Shown: positions 1 to 6,232 of the stretch, piece after piece
Numbering within the stretch: the first letter of the stretch is position 1
Layout of the letters: each line of letters opens with the position of its first letter
NCBI GenBank assembly: GCA_028821635.1
Contig: JAPPDO010000009.1
Coordinates: forward strand, 1 to 6,232
From: Ekhidna sp.
GTDB lineage: Bacteria; Bacteroidota; Bacteroidia; Cytophagales; Cyclobacteriaceae
Direction of reading: 5' to 3'
Length of the DNA stretch: 6,232 nt
Made by a program: the position numbers and the translations under genes
Notes under the pieces: generated by a model
The model's database searches: none
What the model saw: only the letters and a program-made list of their open reading frames with translations
What the model was told of the DNA's origin: nothing

Positions 1-3
1 CAT

Positions 4-35
4 CAAAATTATTTACACTTTCTCAATGATGCAAA
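4..35 (-). promoter_or_regulatory. Possible Bacteroidota promoter pointing out of the left edge
   Basis: On the minus strand, TTTG (35-32) is followed after 20 bases by TAATTTTG (11-4), which fits the -33 TTG / 17-23 bases / TAnnTTTG form. It would drive a minus-strand gene beyond the left edge, separate from gltBD. No coding sequence of such a gene is visible, and the match is in AT-rich DNA where chance hits are expected. Confidence 0.25.
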
Positions 36-44
36 TCGCAGCCC

Positions 45-62
45 TAAAAAAATATTTTTTTA
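45..62. repeat. Perfect 18-bp A/T palindrome
   Basis: TAAAAAAATATTTTTTTA is its own reverse complement and consists only of A and T. On the minus strand it gives an A-run followed by seven T, about 130 bases after the gltD stop. It could act as a bidirectional U-tract element, a bent or easily melted site, or simply be compositional. There is no GC stem directly before it on either strand. Confidence 0.5.
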
Positions 63-73
63 TTTTGAATAAG

Positions 74-117
74 CCCCTTAAATCCGACTTACAATCTGTA
101 TTTATTAACAGAAGGGG
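74..117 (-). terminator. Weak candidate hairpin downstream of gltD
   Basis: CCCCTT (74-79) and AAGGGG (112-117) can pair as a 6-bp, mostly GC stem, but the loop is 32 bases. On the minus strand the stem is followed by a mixed A/T stretch and reaches a run of seven T only about 12-20 bases later, at 61-55. The layout is too loose for a standard intrinsic terminator. Another hairpin, CTGC/GCAG at 161-179, has only 4 bp and a poor tail. Confidence 0.2.
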
Positions 118-186
118 GTAGTGTTTAGCATCTTAGGACGTGTAAATTCATCATTTTAAACTGCCTCATAACATAGCAGGCTGTCT

Positions 187-1587
187 TTATTCTACTTTTA
201 AAAATTCATCAACCTGCTTGGCTGCTTTTCTTCCTTCAGCGATTGCCCATACTACCAGTGACTGCCCTCTTCGGATGTCTCCGGCAGCAAAAACCTTGTT
301 CACGGATGTCTTGAAGTTTTTAGTCGCTACATTGCCTTGCCGGTCAAGATCAACGCCTAACTGTTCTAAAAGACCTTCTTTCTGGGGATGCAGAAACCCG
401 GCAGCAATCAAAGCTAATTGCGCAGGGATGACTCGCTCCGAATCAGGGTCTTCTATCAATTTACCATTTTTAAAAGTAACATCCACCACTTTAAGTCCAC
501 TGAGTTTCCCTCTCTCTCCGACGAACTCTTTGGTCAAAATAGCCCATCGTCGTTCACATCCCTCCTCATGTGAGGTAGAGGTTCTTAGAATCAAAGGCCA
601 TTCGGGCCAAGGGTTCAATGCTGATCTCTCCATAGGAGGCTTGTCCATGATTTCTATCTGTATGACCGAGTTGGCTTTATGCCGATTGCTTGTTCCTATA
701 CAGTCAGAGCCGGTATCACCGCCACCGATAATTACCACATCCTTCCCTTCTGCTGAAATGGCTCTTTGCCTGATTTCCTCGGCTACCTCTCTATTTTGTT
801 GAGTGAGAAATTCCATTGCGAAGTATACTCCTTCCAACTCTCTGCCAGGAATTGGAAGGTCTCTGGGGATCGTGCTGCCTCCGCACAGAACGATGGCATC
901 AAACTCCTTTTCCAACTCATTTGTTGAAATATCTACGCCCGCATTGCATCTTGTTTTAAAGGAAATTCCCTCTTCTTCCAGTAGTCTGACCCTTCGGACT
1001 ACAACTTCTTTATCCAACTTAAAGTCGGGAATACCGTAGCGAAGCAGACCTCCTACTTCCTCATCCCGCTCAAAGACGGTGACTTGGTGGCCTGATTGGT
1101 TAAGTTGATCTGCGGCCGCTAATCCTGCTGGGCCGGAGCCAACGATAGCTATTTTCTTTCCTGTGGACGTTTGAGGTCTCCGTGCCTTTTCGATCCCTAA
1201 ATTGAACGCCTTCTCGGCTATTGATTTTTCTATGTGTTCAATGGCTACTGACGGCTGATTGATTCCAAGCACACATGCCGCTTCGCAGGGGGCTGGGCAA
1301 ATTCTGCCGGTAAATTCAGGAAAGTTATTTGTGGATTTCAATATGCTCCATGCTTCAGCCCACTCTTTGCGATAAACTGCGTCGTTGAAATCAGGGATCT
1401 TATTTCCAAGAGGACATCCCGAATGGCAAAAAGGAACCCCACAGTCCATGCACCGGGCGGCTTGTTCGTTTGTCTTCTCCTCCGGGAAGGGAAGGTCAAA
1501 CTCAGTGTAGGTGTTTATCCTTTCCGAAGGCTCCTCTTTCAATGGAAGCTCTCTGATATATTCTAAAAATCCTGTTGGTTTACCCAT
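187..1587 (-). CDS. gltD: Glutamate synthase [NADPH] small (beta) subunit
   Basis: This 466-residue flavoprotein oxidises NADPH and sends the electrons to the GltB subunit. The N-terminus MGKPTGFLEY is typical of the family. A cysteine-rich adrenodoxin-reductase-like N-terminal domain follows, with Cys46, Cys49, Cys54 and Cys58 (CMDCGVPFCHSGC) and a second set at Cys97, Cys101 and Cys105 (CPAPCEAAC); these supply the two 4Fe-4S clusters. The FAD-binding Rossmann motif is GSGPAG at 150-155. The NADPH-binding motif is GGGDTGSDCIGTSNRH at 288-303. The second FAD contact is AAGDIRRGQSLVVWAIAEG at 434-452. The GGGDTGSDCIGTS form resembles, by memory, the plant/Gram-positive-type small subunit more than the enterobacterial one, which has an Ala-Met form there. 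The start is ATG at 1587, 10 bases after the gltB stop and with no Shine-Dalgarno sequence, so translation is probably coupled to gltB. The stop is TAA at 187-189. No truncation, frameshift or missing ligand was seen. Related proteins (PreT, the NADPH subunit of sulfide dehydrogenase) share the fold, but the gltB neighbour settles the assignment. Confidence 0.96.
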   Translation of the reverse strand: MGKPTGFLEYIRELPLKEEPSERINTYTEFDLPFPEEKTNEQAARCMDCGVPFCHSGCPLGNKIPDFNDAVYRKEWAEAWSILKSTNNFPEFTGRICPAPCEAACVLGINQPSVAIEHIEKSIAEKAFNLGIEKARRPQTSTGKKIAIVGSGPAGLAAADQLNQSGHQVTVFERDEEVGGLLRYGIPDFKLDKEVVVRRVRLLEEEGISFKTRCNAGVDISTNELEKEFDAIVLCGGSTIPRDLPIPGRELEGVYFAMEFLTQQNREVAEEIRQRAISAEGKDVVIIGGGDTGSDCIGTSNRHKANSVIQIEIMDKPPMERSALNPWPEWPLILRTSTSHEEGCERRWAILTKEFVGERGKLSGLKVVDVTFKNGKLIEDPDSERVIPAQLALIAAGFLHPQKEGLLEQLGVDLDRQGNVATKNFKTSVNKVFAAGDIRRGQSLVVWAIAEGRKAAKQVDEFLKVE

Positions 1588-1597
1588 ATTTAAAAAT
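1588..1597 (-). promoter_or_regulatory. gltB-gltD junction without a Shine-Dalgarno sequence
   Basis: The ten bases between the gltB TAA and the gltD ATG read ATTTTTAAAT on the coding strand. No purine-rich ribosome-binding motif is present, either here or in the last codons of gltB. This is common in Bacteroidota, where an A/T-rich stretch before the start often replaces Shine-Dalgarno pairing. The short gap suggests translational coupling or reinitiation, which would keep the two subunits near equal amounts. That last point is inference. Confidence 0.6.
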
Positions 1598-4500
1598 TTA
1601 GTAGATAGGAGTCATTGGTATTTTAGCCTTAGCTTCTTCCAGAATACTCTTGTACTTGACCGGAATGATTTTCGCAATATAATTCAAATGGCGTTCCCAA
1701 TCAAGTAATATTTCCTGAGCCAATGAACTGGAAGTATGCTTTAGGTGATTAATGATTAACGTTCGAATCTTTTGAATGTCAGATTGATCTAAAGAATCGA
1801 ATACTACCATTTCCATATTGCAATTATCTCTGAGTTTACCGGACATGTCAAGGACATAAGCGATGCCACCACTCATGCCCGCCGCAAAATTTTTTCCGGT
1901 ATCTCCAAGGATTAAAACCGACCCTCCGGTCATGTATTCGCATCCGTGGTCGCCTACACCCTCTACTACAGCGATGGCACCTGAGTTTCGGACGGCAAAT
2001 CTTTCTCCGGCTATTCCATTAATATAACATTCACCACCAGTAGCTCCGTAAAGTGCTACATTTCCAATAATTGTATTTTCTCTGGCATGAAATCGGACGT
2101 TACGCTGTGGGTGGATGATGACCTTTCCCCCCGATAATCCTTTACCCACATAGTCATTCGCATCCCCTTCAAGAATGAACTTTACCCCTTTAACCAGGAA
2201 GGCACCAAAACTCTGTCCTGCCGAACCGTTAAACTTTGTTTTAATGAGATTTCTCGGTAATCCCTCCGCTCCATACTGCTTGGAAATGATACTTGATAAA
2301 ATAGCTCCCGTAGACCTGTCCGTGTTGCGAATTGGGTAGTCACGGGAAACCACAAAATCTTTAGCTATTTCTTCTTTTAGCTCTTCCCAAATTTGACAAT
2401 CCAGTGCTTTATCCAGAAGTTTCTGATGCTTTATGGAGTTGTATCGAGTATCTTTTGCTTCATCAAAAGCCAATATCTTTGAGAAGTTTAATCCTTTCGA
2501 GTAGATGTTCTTGTTCTGTCTTAAAAGATGACTTTGCCCGACCATTTCACTGATGGTCCTAAAGCCGAGTTGTGCCATGATCTCACGGAGTTCTTCTACC
2601 ATAAACCGGAAGACATTGATGACGTGCTGAGGGTCTCCGGTAAAAAGTTTTCTTAACTCTTTCTTCTGAGTGGCAATACCAACGGGGCAGGTGTTTAGGT
2701 GGCATTTACGCATCATGATGCATCCTTCGGCTATCAGTGCGGCGGTGGAAACACCCCATTCTTCAGCACCCAACAATGTTGCGATAGCAATATCTCTGCC
2801 TGTCATCATCTTACCGTCCGACTGAAGTACTACTCTGCTTCTAAGCCTGTTTTTGACAAGGGTCTGCTGCGCTTCCGAAAGTCCCATTTCCCATGGCAGT
2901 CCGGCATGGCGGATAGAACTAAGCGGTGATGCACCTGTTCCTCCATCGGCCCCTGAGATGAGGATGGCATCAGCAAATCCTTTGGCAACTCCGGCGGCAA
3001 TTGTTCCGACTCCTGCCTGAGAGACTAATTTTACATTGATTCTTGCATCAGGATTTGCATTTTTCAGGTCAAAAATTAATTGTGCCAAGTCTTCTATTGA
3101 GTAAATGTCGTGGTGCGGAGGAGGTGAAATTAAATCTACACCGGGGGTTGACATTCTAACTTTTGCAATCCACTTATCCACTTTATGTCCGGGGAGTTGT
3201 CCACCCTCACCCGGCTTTGCACCTTGTGCAATTTTTATTTGAATTTCATCTGCATTATTTAAGTAATAGGAAGTAACTCCGAACCTGCCTGAGGCTACCT
3301 GTTTGATTCTTGATCGTTCCGAATCCCCATTCTCCTTAGGTTCGTATCTGATTGCATCTTCACCTCCCTCTCCACTGTTACTTTTTCCACCAATACGGTT
3401 CATAGCAACTGCTAAGGTGCTGTGAGCTTCATGCGAGATTGAGCCAAATGACATAGCACCTGTCGCAAAACGCTTTAGGATTTTCTCAGCTGATTCTACT
3501 GAATCTATTGGAATGGCTTTGCTTTTTTTGAATTCAAGCAAATGACGGATATAAAATGGGGATTCGGGATTATTGATTCGTTGAGCATACCGCTTATACA
3601 AATTATAATCATTTAGCTTGGCAGCTTTTTGTAGGAGATGCACGGATTCAGGATCGATCAAATGCTTCTCCCCGTCTCTTCTCCAGGAATAAACCCCGCC
3701 GTGTGGGATGGAATAATTTACTTTAAATGCTTTTGAATGATTAATCTTGATGTGTTTTTCAAAGTCTGCAAAAGAATTTCCATTAATCCTAGAGATAGTT
3801 CCTTTAAAGCAGGTATTCACTATCCTATCATCCAATCCGATGATTTCGAAGATTTGTGCTGCCTGATAAGACTGAAGAGTAGATATGCCCATCTTCGACA
3901 TGATCTTTAACAGTCCCTTTCCTACTGCCTTTGCGTAGTTGTCAGATAATTTATCAAAATCCCGGTTTTCTTTATCTGCATAGATTTTTATTTGACTGAA
4001 GGCGAGGTATGGCATCACCGCACTTGCTCCATATCCGATAAGCGTTGCAAAATGATGTACTTCCACTACGTCAGCAGCATGAACAATGATGCTGGTCTTA
4101 GAACGAAGTTTTTTATCAATGAGATGATGATGAATCGCTCCTGTGGCTAGGAGGGACGGAACAGGGAGCCTGTCTGGTCCTAATTCCTCATCCGAGATGA
4201 TTAGAATCTTGATTCCCGCTTTAGCCGCTTTCTCGGCATTCCTGCATATCGCCTTAATTCCCTGTTCCAGTGATTCCTTTGAGGAGAACGTGCAGTCCAG
4301 AACTTGATGGTCAAATCCTTGATTTTCCAGTTCCAATACTTTCTGATAAGTAGGAGGTCTGAGAATAGGACGGGTGATGTGAATCTGATGACAATTTGAT
4401 GGTTTTTCAGAGAGAATATTGGCCCCTTGTCCCAGTCTGGTAAATAAAGACATCACCAGCCGCTCTCTGATTGGGTCAATAGGCGGATTGCTTACCTGTG

Positions 4501-6043
4501 CGAAGAATTGTTTAAAATAATGTGAAGGGTGCTGAGGAAATTCGCTTAAAGCAGCCAGAGGCACTTCCAGTCCCATAGAACCGATCGGTTCTTTACCTTC
4601 CAAAAACATGGGAATCAGTATTCTGTCAATTACCTCCTTGGTCCAGCCATTAGCTAGCTGATATTTTTTAATTTCATCTTGAGATAAGAATTCAGGATCG
4701 CTAAAGGGGCCCGGTAAAAACCTGAGTTTAATGCGATGTTTTCTTATCCAGTCAATGTAAGGCTGAGAGCCTGCTACTTCCTGCTTTAGTTCCTTATCAA
4801 ACTTAATTGTGCCGTTTTCAAGGTCAGCTAGAATCATTTTCCCGGGCTGAAGTCTGCCTTTTTTCTTAATAATTTTTTGGTTGATTGGTAATGAACCCGT
4901 TTCACTGGATACAATGAGTCGATCGTCATAGGTAATGGTGTACCTACACGGTCTTAGTCCATTTCTATCAAGTGTTGCGCCAATTACTTCACCGTCGGTA
5001 AAACAAAGGGCGGCAGGACCGTCCCATGGCTCCATGATGGAGGCATTGTATTTATAAAAGGCTTTCGTTTTATCATCCATTCTCTGGTTATACTGCCATG
5101 TTTCAGGAACCAGCATCATCATAGCATGAGGGAGCGTTCTTCCTCCCATTACCAAAAGTTCGACGAGTTCATCCAGATTGGCAGAATCAGAGAAATCAGG
5201 ATTACACACAGGGAGCAGTTTTTTAATTTCTTCTTTTGTGAAAAGCGTTGATTCAAGCAACATTTCTTTGCTCTTCATCTTATTCACATTCCCTCTAATG
5301 GTGTTGATCTCTCCATTGTGAGCCAGGTATCTAAAAGGCTGAGCCAAACTCCATTTCGGAAATGTATTGGTAGAGAATCTGGAGTGGATGATGGCAAAAG
5401 CAGACTTGAATTGCTCGTCTTGGAGGTCTAAAAAGTATTTTTTTAGCTGGTCAGTTCTTAGCTGACCTTTGTAAATAATCTTATAGCAAGAAAGTGAGGC
5501 GATATAAAATTCATCAAATTCTCTAGCAAGTTTGTGAGTCGCATACTTATTAAGAACGTAAAGTTTTCTTTCTAACTCTTTCTCGGCGAGGTCTCCATGT
5601 TTCAAAAAAACCTGCATGATGTGAGGTTCATTTTCCCTTGCCGTTGGTCCGGCGTGAATACTCTCCACAGGAACATTTCTTTCAGAGAAAACTTCAAAAC
5701 TTAGCTCTGAAGCAACTTCTTTAAATTTATTCAGGTTCTCCTTCCACTGAGGTTTCGGGAGGAAAATCATGGCTACACCATAAGATCTGGGCGTAAGGAT
5801 CGCACGATAGTTAGCCATTTCCTGATCAAAAAGATCAAAAGGGATTTCGGTCATAATGCCGGCACCGTCGCCGGTTTCCGGTTCAGCACCAACACCCCCT
5901 CGGTGCTCCATGTTTTCAAGCATCTCAATAGCATCCGAGACGGTATTGTGATTTCTTCGACCGTTTGTATTGGCAATAAACCCTATTCCACAGGCATCAT
6001 GCTCTAACTGCGGAACATACATTGATTGTCTTTTTTTTGTCAT
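1598..6043 (-). CDS. gltB: Glutamate synthase [NADPH] large (alpha) subunit
   Basis: This subunit hydrolyses glutamine, channels the ammonia internally and condenses it with 2-oxoglutarate to give glutamate in the cytoplasm. From the ATG at 6043 it is 1481 residues, close to the usual ~1500. In order it shows: a 17-residue propeptide ending EHDA; the class II amidotransferase domain with nucleophile Cys18, HRGG (48-51), NGEINTIRGN (243-252, oxyanion-hole Asn/Gly) and LDRNGLRPCRY (358-368); a central linker domain (~465-760); the FMN/synthase domain with GEGGEDAIRY (891), PGEGGQLPGHKV (944), SPPPHHDIYSIEDL (973) and GADGGTGASP (1031); 3Fe-4S ligands Cys1108, Cys1114 and Cys1119 in the family spacing C-x5-C-x4-C; and a C-terminal GxGxG beta-helix (~1260-1440) with repeated GG motifs. 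The frame stays open upstream to a TTG at 6073, but nothing supports starting there. ATG 6022 (10-residue propeptide) is a real alternative. It is first in the operon, with gltD 10 bases downstream. The adjacent gltD argues for the NADPH form rather than the ferredoxin form. Confidence 0.97.
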   Translation of the reverse strand: MTKKRQSMYVPQLEHDACGIGFIANTNGRRNHNTVSDAIEMLENMEHRGGVGAEPETGDGAGIMTEIPFDLFDQEMANYRAILTPRSYGVAMIFLPKPQWKENLNKFKEVASELSFEVFSERNVPVESIHAGPTARENEPHIMQVFLKHGDLAEKELERKLYVLNKYATHKLAREFDEFYIASLSCYKIIYKGQLRTDQLKKYFLDLQDEQFKSAFAIIHSRFSTNTFPKWSLAQPFRYLAHNGEINTIRGNVNKMKSKEMLLESTLFTKEEIKKLLPVCNPDFSDSANLDELVELLVMGGRTLPHAMMMLVPETWQYNQRMDDKTKAFYKYNASIMEPWDGPAALCFTDGEVIGATLDRNGLRPCRYTITYDDRLIVSSETGSLPINQKIIKKKGRLQPGKMILADLENGTIKFDKELKQEVAGSQPYIDWIRKHRIKLRFLPGPFSDPEFLSQDEIKKYQLANGWTKEVIDRILIPMFLEGKEPIGSMGLEVPLAALSEFPQHPSHYFKQFFAQVSNPPIDPIRERLVMSLFTRLGQGANILSEKPSNCHQIHITRPILRPPTYQKVLELENQGFDHQVLDCTFSSKESLEQGIKAICRNAEKAAKAGIKILIISDEELGPDRLPVPSLLATGAIHHHLIDKKLRSKTSIIVHAADVVEVHHFATLIGYGASAVMPYLAFSQIKIYADKENRDFDKLSDNYAKAVGKGLLKIMSKMGISTLQSYQAAQIFEIIGLDDRIVNTCFKGTISRINGNSFADFEKHIKINHSKAFKVNYSIPHGGVYSWRRDGEKHLIDPESVHLLQKAAKLNDYNLYKRYAQRINNPESPFYIRHLLEFKKSKAIPIDSVESAEKILKRFATGAMSFGSISHEAHSTLAVAMNRIGGKSNSGEGGEDAIRYEPKENGDSERSRIKQVASGRFGVTSYYLNNADEIQIKIAQGAKPGEGGQLPGHKVDKWIAKVRMSTPGVDLISPPPHHDIYSIEDLAQLIFDLKNANPDARINVKLVSQAGVGTIAAGVAKGFADAILISGADGGTGASPLSSIRHAGLPWEMGLSEAQQTLVKNRLRSRVVLQSDGKMMTGRDIAIATLLGAEEWGVSTAALIAEGCIMMRKCHLNTCPVGIATQKKELRKLFTGDPQHVINVFRFMVEELREIMAQLGFRTISEMVGQSHLLRQNKNIYSKGLNFSKILAFDEAKDTRYNSIKHQKLLDKALDCQIWEELKEEIAKDFVVSRDYPIRNTDRSTGAILSSIISKQYGAEGLPRNLIKTKFNGSAGQSFGAFLVKGVKFILEGDANDYVGKGLSGGKVIIHPQRNVRFHARENTIIGNVALYGATGGECYINGIAGERFAVRNSGAIAVVEGVGDHGCEYMTGGSVLILGDTGKNFAAGMSGGIAYVLDMSGKLRDNCNMEMVVFDSLDQSDIQKIRTLIINHLKHTSSSLAQEILLDWERHLNYIAKIIPVKYKSILEEAKAKIPMTPIY

Positions 6044-6060
6044 TGCTTCATTGTATCCTA
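6044..6060 (-). promoter_or_regulatory. Translation-start region of gltB
   Basis: On the coding strand the bases before ATG 6043 read TAGGATACAATGAAGCA. The only Shine-Dalgarno-like element is AGGA at 6059-6056, 12 bases from the start, which is longer than ideal. A four-codon frame (ATG AAG CAA TGA, 6051-6040) lies between them; its stop overlaps the gltB start as ATGA. AGGA is only 4 bases from that decoy ATG. The start at 6043 is preferred over TTG 6073 because it is ATG and leaves a short propeptide ahead of Cys18. The evidence does not clearly separate 6043 from ATG 6022. Confidence 0.4.
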
Positions 6061-6093
6061 ATCCTAAATGCAAGATAATCAGACGACTTGGAA

Positions 6094-6128
6094 GTCAGAA
6101 AAGAATGAAGTTATAATCATTTTCTGAC
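6094..6128. repeat. 9-bp perfect inverted repeat in the gltB leader
   Basis: GTCAGAAAA (6094-6102) and TTTTCTGAC (6120-6128) are exact reverse complements separated by 17 bases. The arm nearer gltB lies about 50 bases upstream of the start codon. Arm centres are 26 bp apart, about two and a half helical turns. As RNA it could form a 9-bp stem, with a possible inner TGA/TCA extension past a 3-base bulge. No U-tract follows on the gltB strand, so it is not a standard terminator. It could be an operator or a leader hairpin; the sequence does not say which. Confidence 0.5.
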
Positions 6129-6136
6129 ATTATCAA
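6110..6136 (-). promoter_or_regulatory. Alternative promoter-like pair, TTGATA and TATAAC
   Basis: TTGATA (6136-6131) and TATAAC (6115-6110) each match the classical sigma-70 boxes at five of six positions, but the spacer is 15 bases, shorter than the usual 16-18. The TATAAC lies in the gap between the arms of the inverted repeat at 6094-6128, as would suit an operator over a promoter. If the host is a member of the Bacteroidota, its primary sigma factor is not expected to favour this form, so this is a weak second choice. Confidence 0.2.
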
Positions 6137-6182
6137 TATAGTACTTTAATTCGTAAAAACTGAAGAGAATAAATTTTGGCAT

Positions 6183-6195
6183 TGCTAATTTAGCA
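6183..6195. repeat. 13-bp perfect palindrome upstream of gltB
   Basis: TGCTAATTTAGCA has two 6-bp arms around a single central base. It lies about 20 bases downstream of the candidate -7 element at 6215-6222, so it would fall near the transcription start, a usual position for a repressor site. I do not recognise it as the site of a known regulator. A palindrome of this size can occur by chance in AT-rich DNA. Confidence 0.3.
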
Positions 6196-6214
6196 TAGTT
6201 AAATGATTGAATAA

Positions 6215-6222
6215 CAAATATA
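6215..6222 (-). promoter_or_regulatory. Candidate Bacteroidota -7 promoter element for gltBD
   Basis: The coding strand reads TATATTTG, an exact match to the Bacteroidota -7 consensus TAnnTTTG. It contains the only TTTG in the gltB upstream region. A start of transcription a few bases downstream would give a leader of roughly 165 bases. The partner -33 TTG would fall at or beyond the right edge of the window, so half of the promoter cannot be checked. Chance matches to TAnnTTTG are not rare in DNA this AT-rich. Confidence 0.4.
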
Positions 6223-6232
6223 AAGAATATTC

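Larger units (their letters stand above)
1..186. other. Non-coding region downstream of gltD
   Basis: This AT-rich stretch follows the gltD stop codon. I find no credible gene in it. A plus-strand frame is open from the left edge to the stop at 119-121, but its product is unrecognisable, Phe/Lys/Ile-rich and crosses the A/T palindrome. It holds two weak hairpins, a perfect A/T palindrome and a possible outward-pointing promoter, listed separately. No convincing GC-rich stem with a following U-tract is present on the minus strand, so the end point of the gltBD transcript is unresolved. Confidence 0.5.
6079..6182 (-). other. Two tiny overlapping leader open frames (possible leader peptides)
   Basis: On the gltB strand, ATG 6182 opens a 21-codon frame (starting MPKFILFSFY) that ends at TGA 6119-6117. 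ATG 6120 opens a 13-codon frame (MIITSFFSDFQVV) that ends at TGA 6081-6079. The first stop and second start overlap as ATGA. Both arms of the 9-bp inverted repeat fall inside these frames: one encodes the last residues of the first, the other the F-S-D part of the second. Neither has a Shine-Dalgarno motif and neither is rich in Glu or Gln, so a classical attenuator is not indicated. They may be chance frames. They matter only if transcription starts upstream of 6182. Confidence 0.15.

Noticed and set aside
2..121. Plus-strand frame open from the left edge, possibly the end of a neighbouring gene
   Set aside because: Composition is dominated by the A/T palindrome, the peptide is unrecognisable, and an AT-rich intergenic region explains it equally well.
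218..1039. Plus-strand open frame of about 270 codons antisense to gltD, broken by one stop at 800-802
   Set aside because: It lies wholly opposite gltD, which is a certain gene. The translation is Ser/Pro/Leu-rich with no recognisable domain, as expected of a mirror frame.
1511..1708. Plus-strand 65-codon frame across the gltB-gltD junction
   Set aside because: Antisense to the ends of two well-supported genes, with no recognisable motif.
2699..2929. Plus-strand 76-codon frame inside gltB
   Set aside because: Antisense to the FMN and 3Fe-4S region of GltB, which is strongly conserved; its composition looks like a shadow frame.
1598..6043. Ferredoxin-dependent glutamate synthase instead of the NADPH large subunit
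   Set aside because: The two share all domains, but the adjacent gltD, only 10 bases away, points to the two-subunit NADPH enzyme.
6068..6127. Plus-strand 19-codon frame divergent from gltB
   Set aside because: Very short, no ribosome-binding motif, unrecognised product, and it overlaps the gltB leader features.
6044..6232. Glutamine riboswitch or another known regulatory RNA in the gltB leader
   Set aside because: I see none of the conserved cores I could recognise; only simple inverted repeats are present.

Overview
The window holds one complete two-gene operon on the minus strand: gltB followed by gltD. These encode the large (alpha) and small (beta) subunits of NADPH-dependent glutamate synthase (GOGAT). 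Together the two genes fill positions 187 to 6043. They are separated by only 10 bases and are surely cotranscribed. GltD takes electrons from NADPH and passes them through FAD and two 4Fe-4S clusters to the FMN and 3Fe-4S centres of GltB. GltB releases ammonia from glutamine, channels it internally, and adds it to 2-oxoglutarate to make two glutamates. All the expected catalytic and cluster-binding residues are visible, so both genes look intact and functional.

The organism is most likely a member of the Bacteroidota, possibly Cytophagales-like; this is inference. The reasons are the moderate to AT-rich composition, very AT-rich intergenic DNA, no purine-rich Shine-Dalgarno sequence before gltD, and matches to the Bacteroidota promoter form (TTG, 17-23 bases, TAnnTTTG) in the flanks. 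No ribosomal RNA or other firm phylogenetic marker is present.

Layout, right to left (the direction of transcription): 6044-6232 is a non-coding leader of about 190 bases. It contains a perfect TAnnTTTG element, a 13-bp palindrome, a 9-bp perfect inverted repeat and several tiny open frames chained by ATGA overlaps. 1598-6043 is gltB, 1588-1597 is the junction, and 187-1587 is gltD. 1-186 is an AT-rich non-coding stretch with a perfect 18-bp A/T palindrome, weak hairpins and a possible minus-strand promoter pointing out of the window.

I see no mobile element, CRISPR array, tRNA, rRNA or defence gene. No new biological system is evident. The points most worth a second look are the structured gltB leader and the choice of the gltB start codon next to an eight-A tract.
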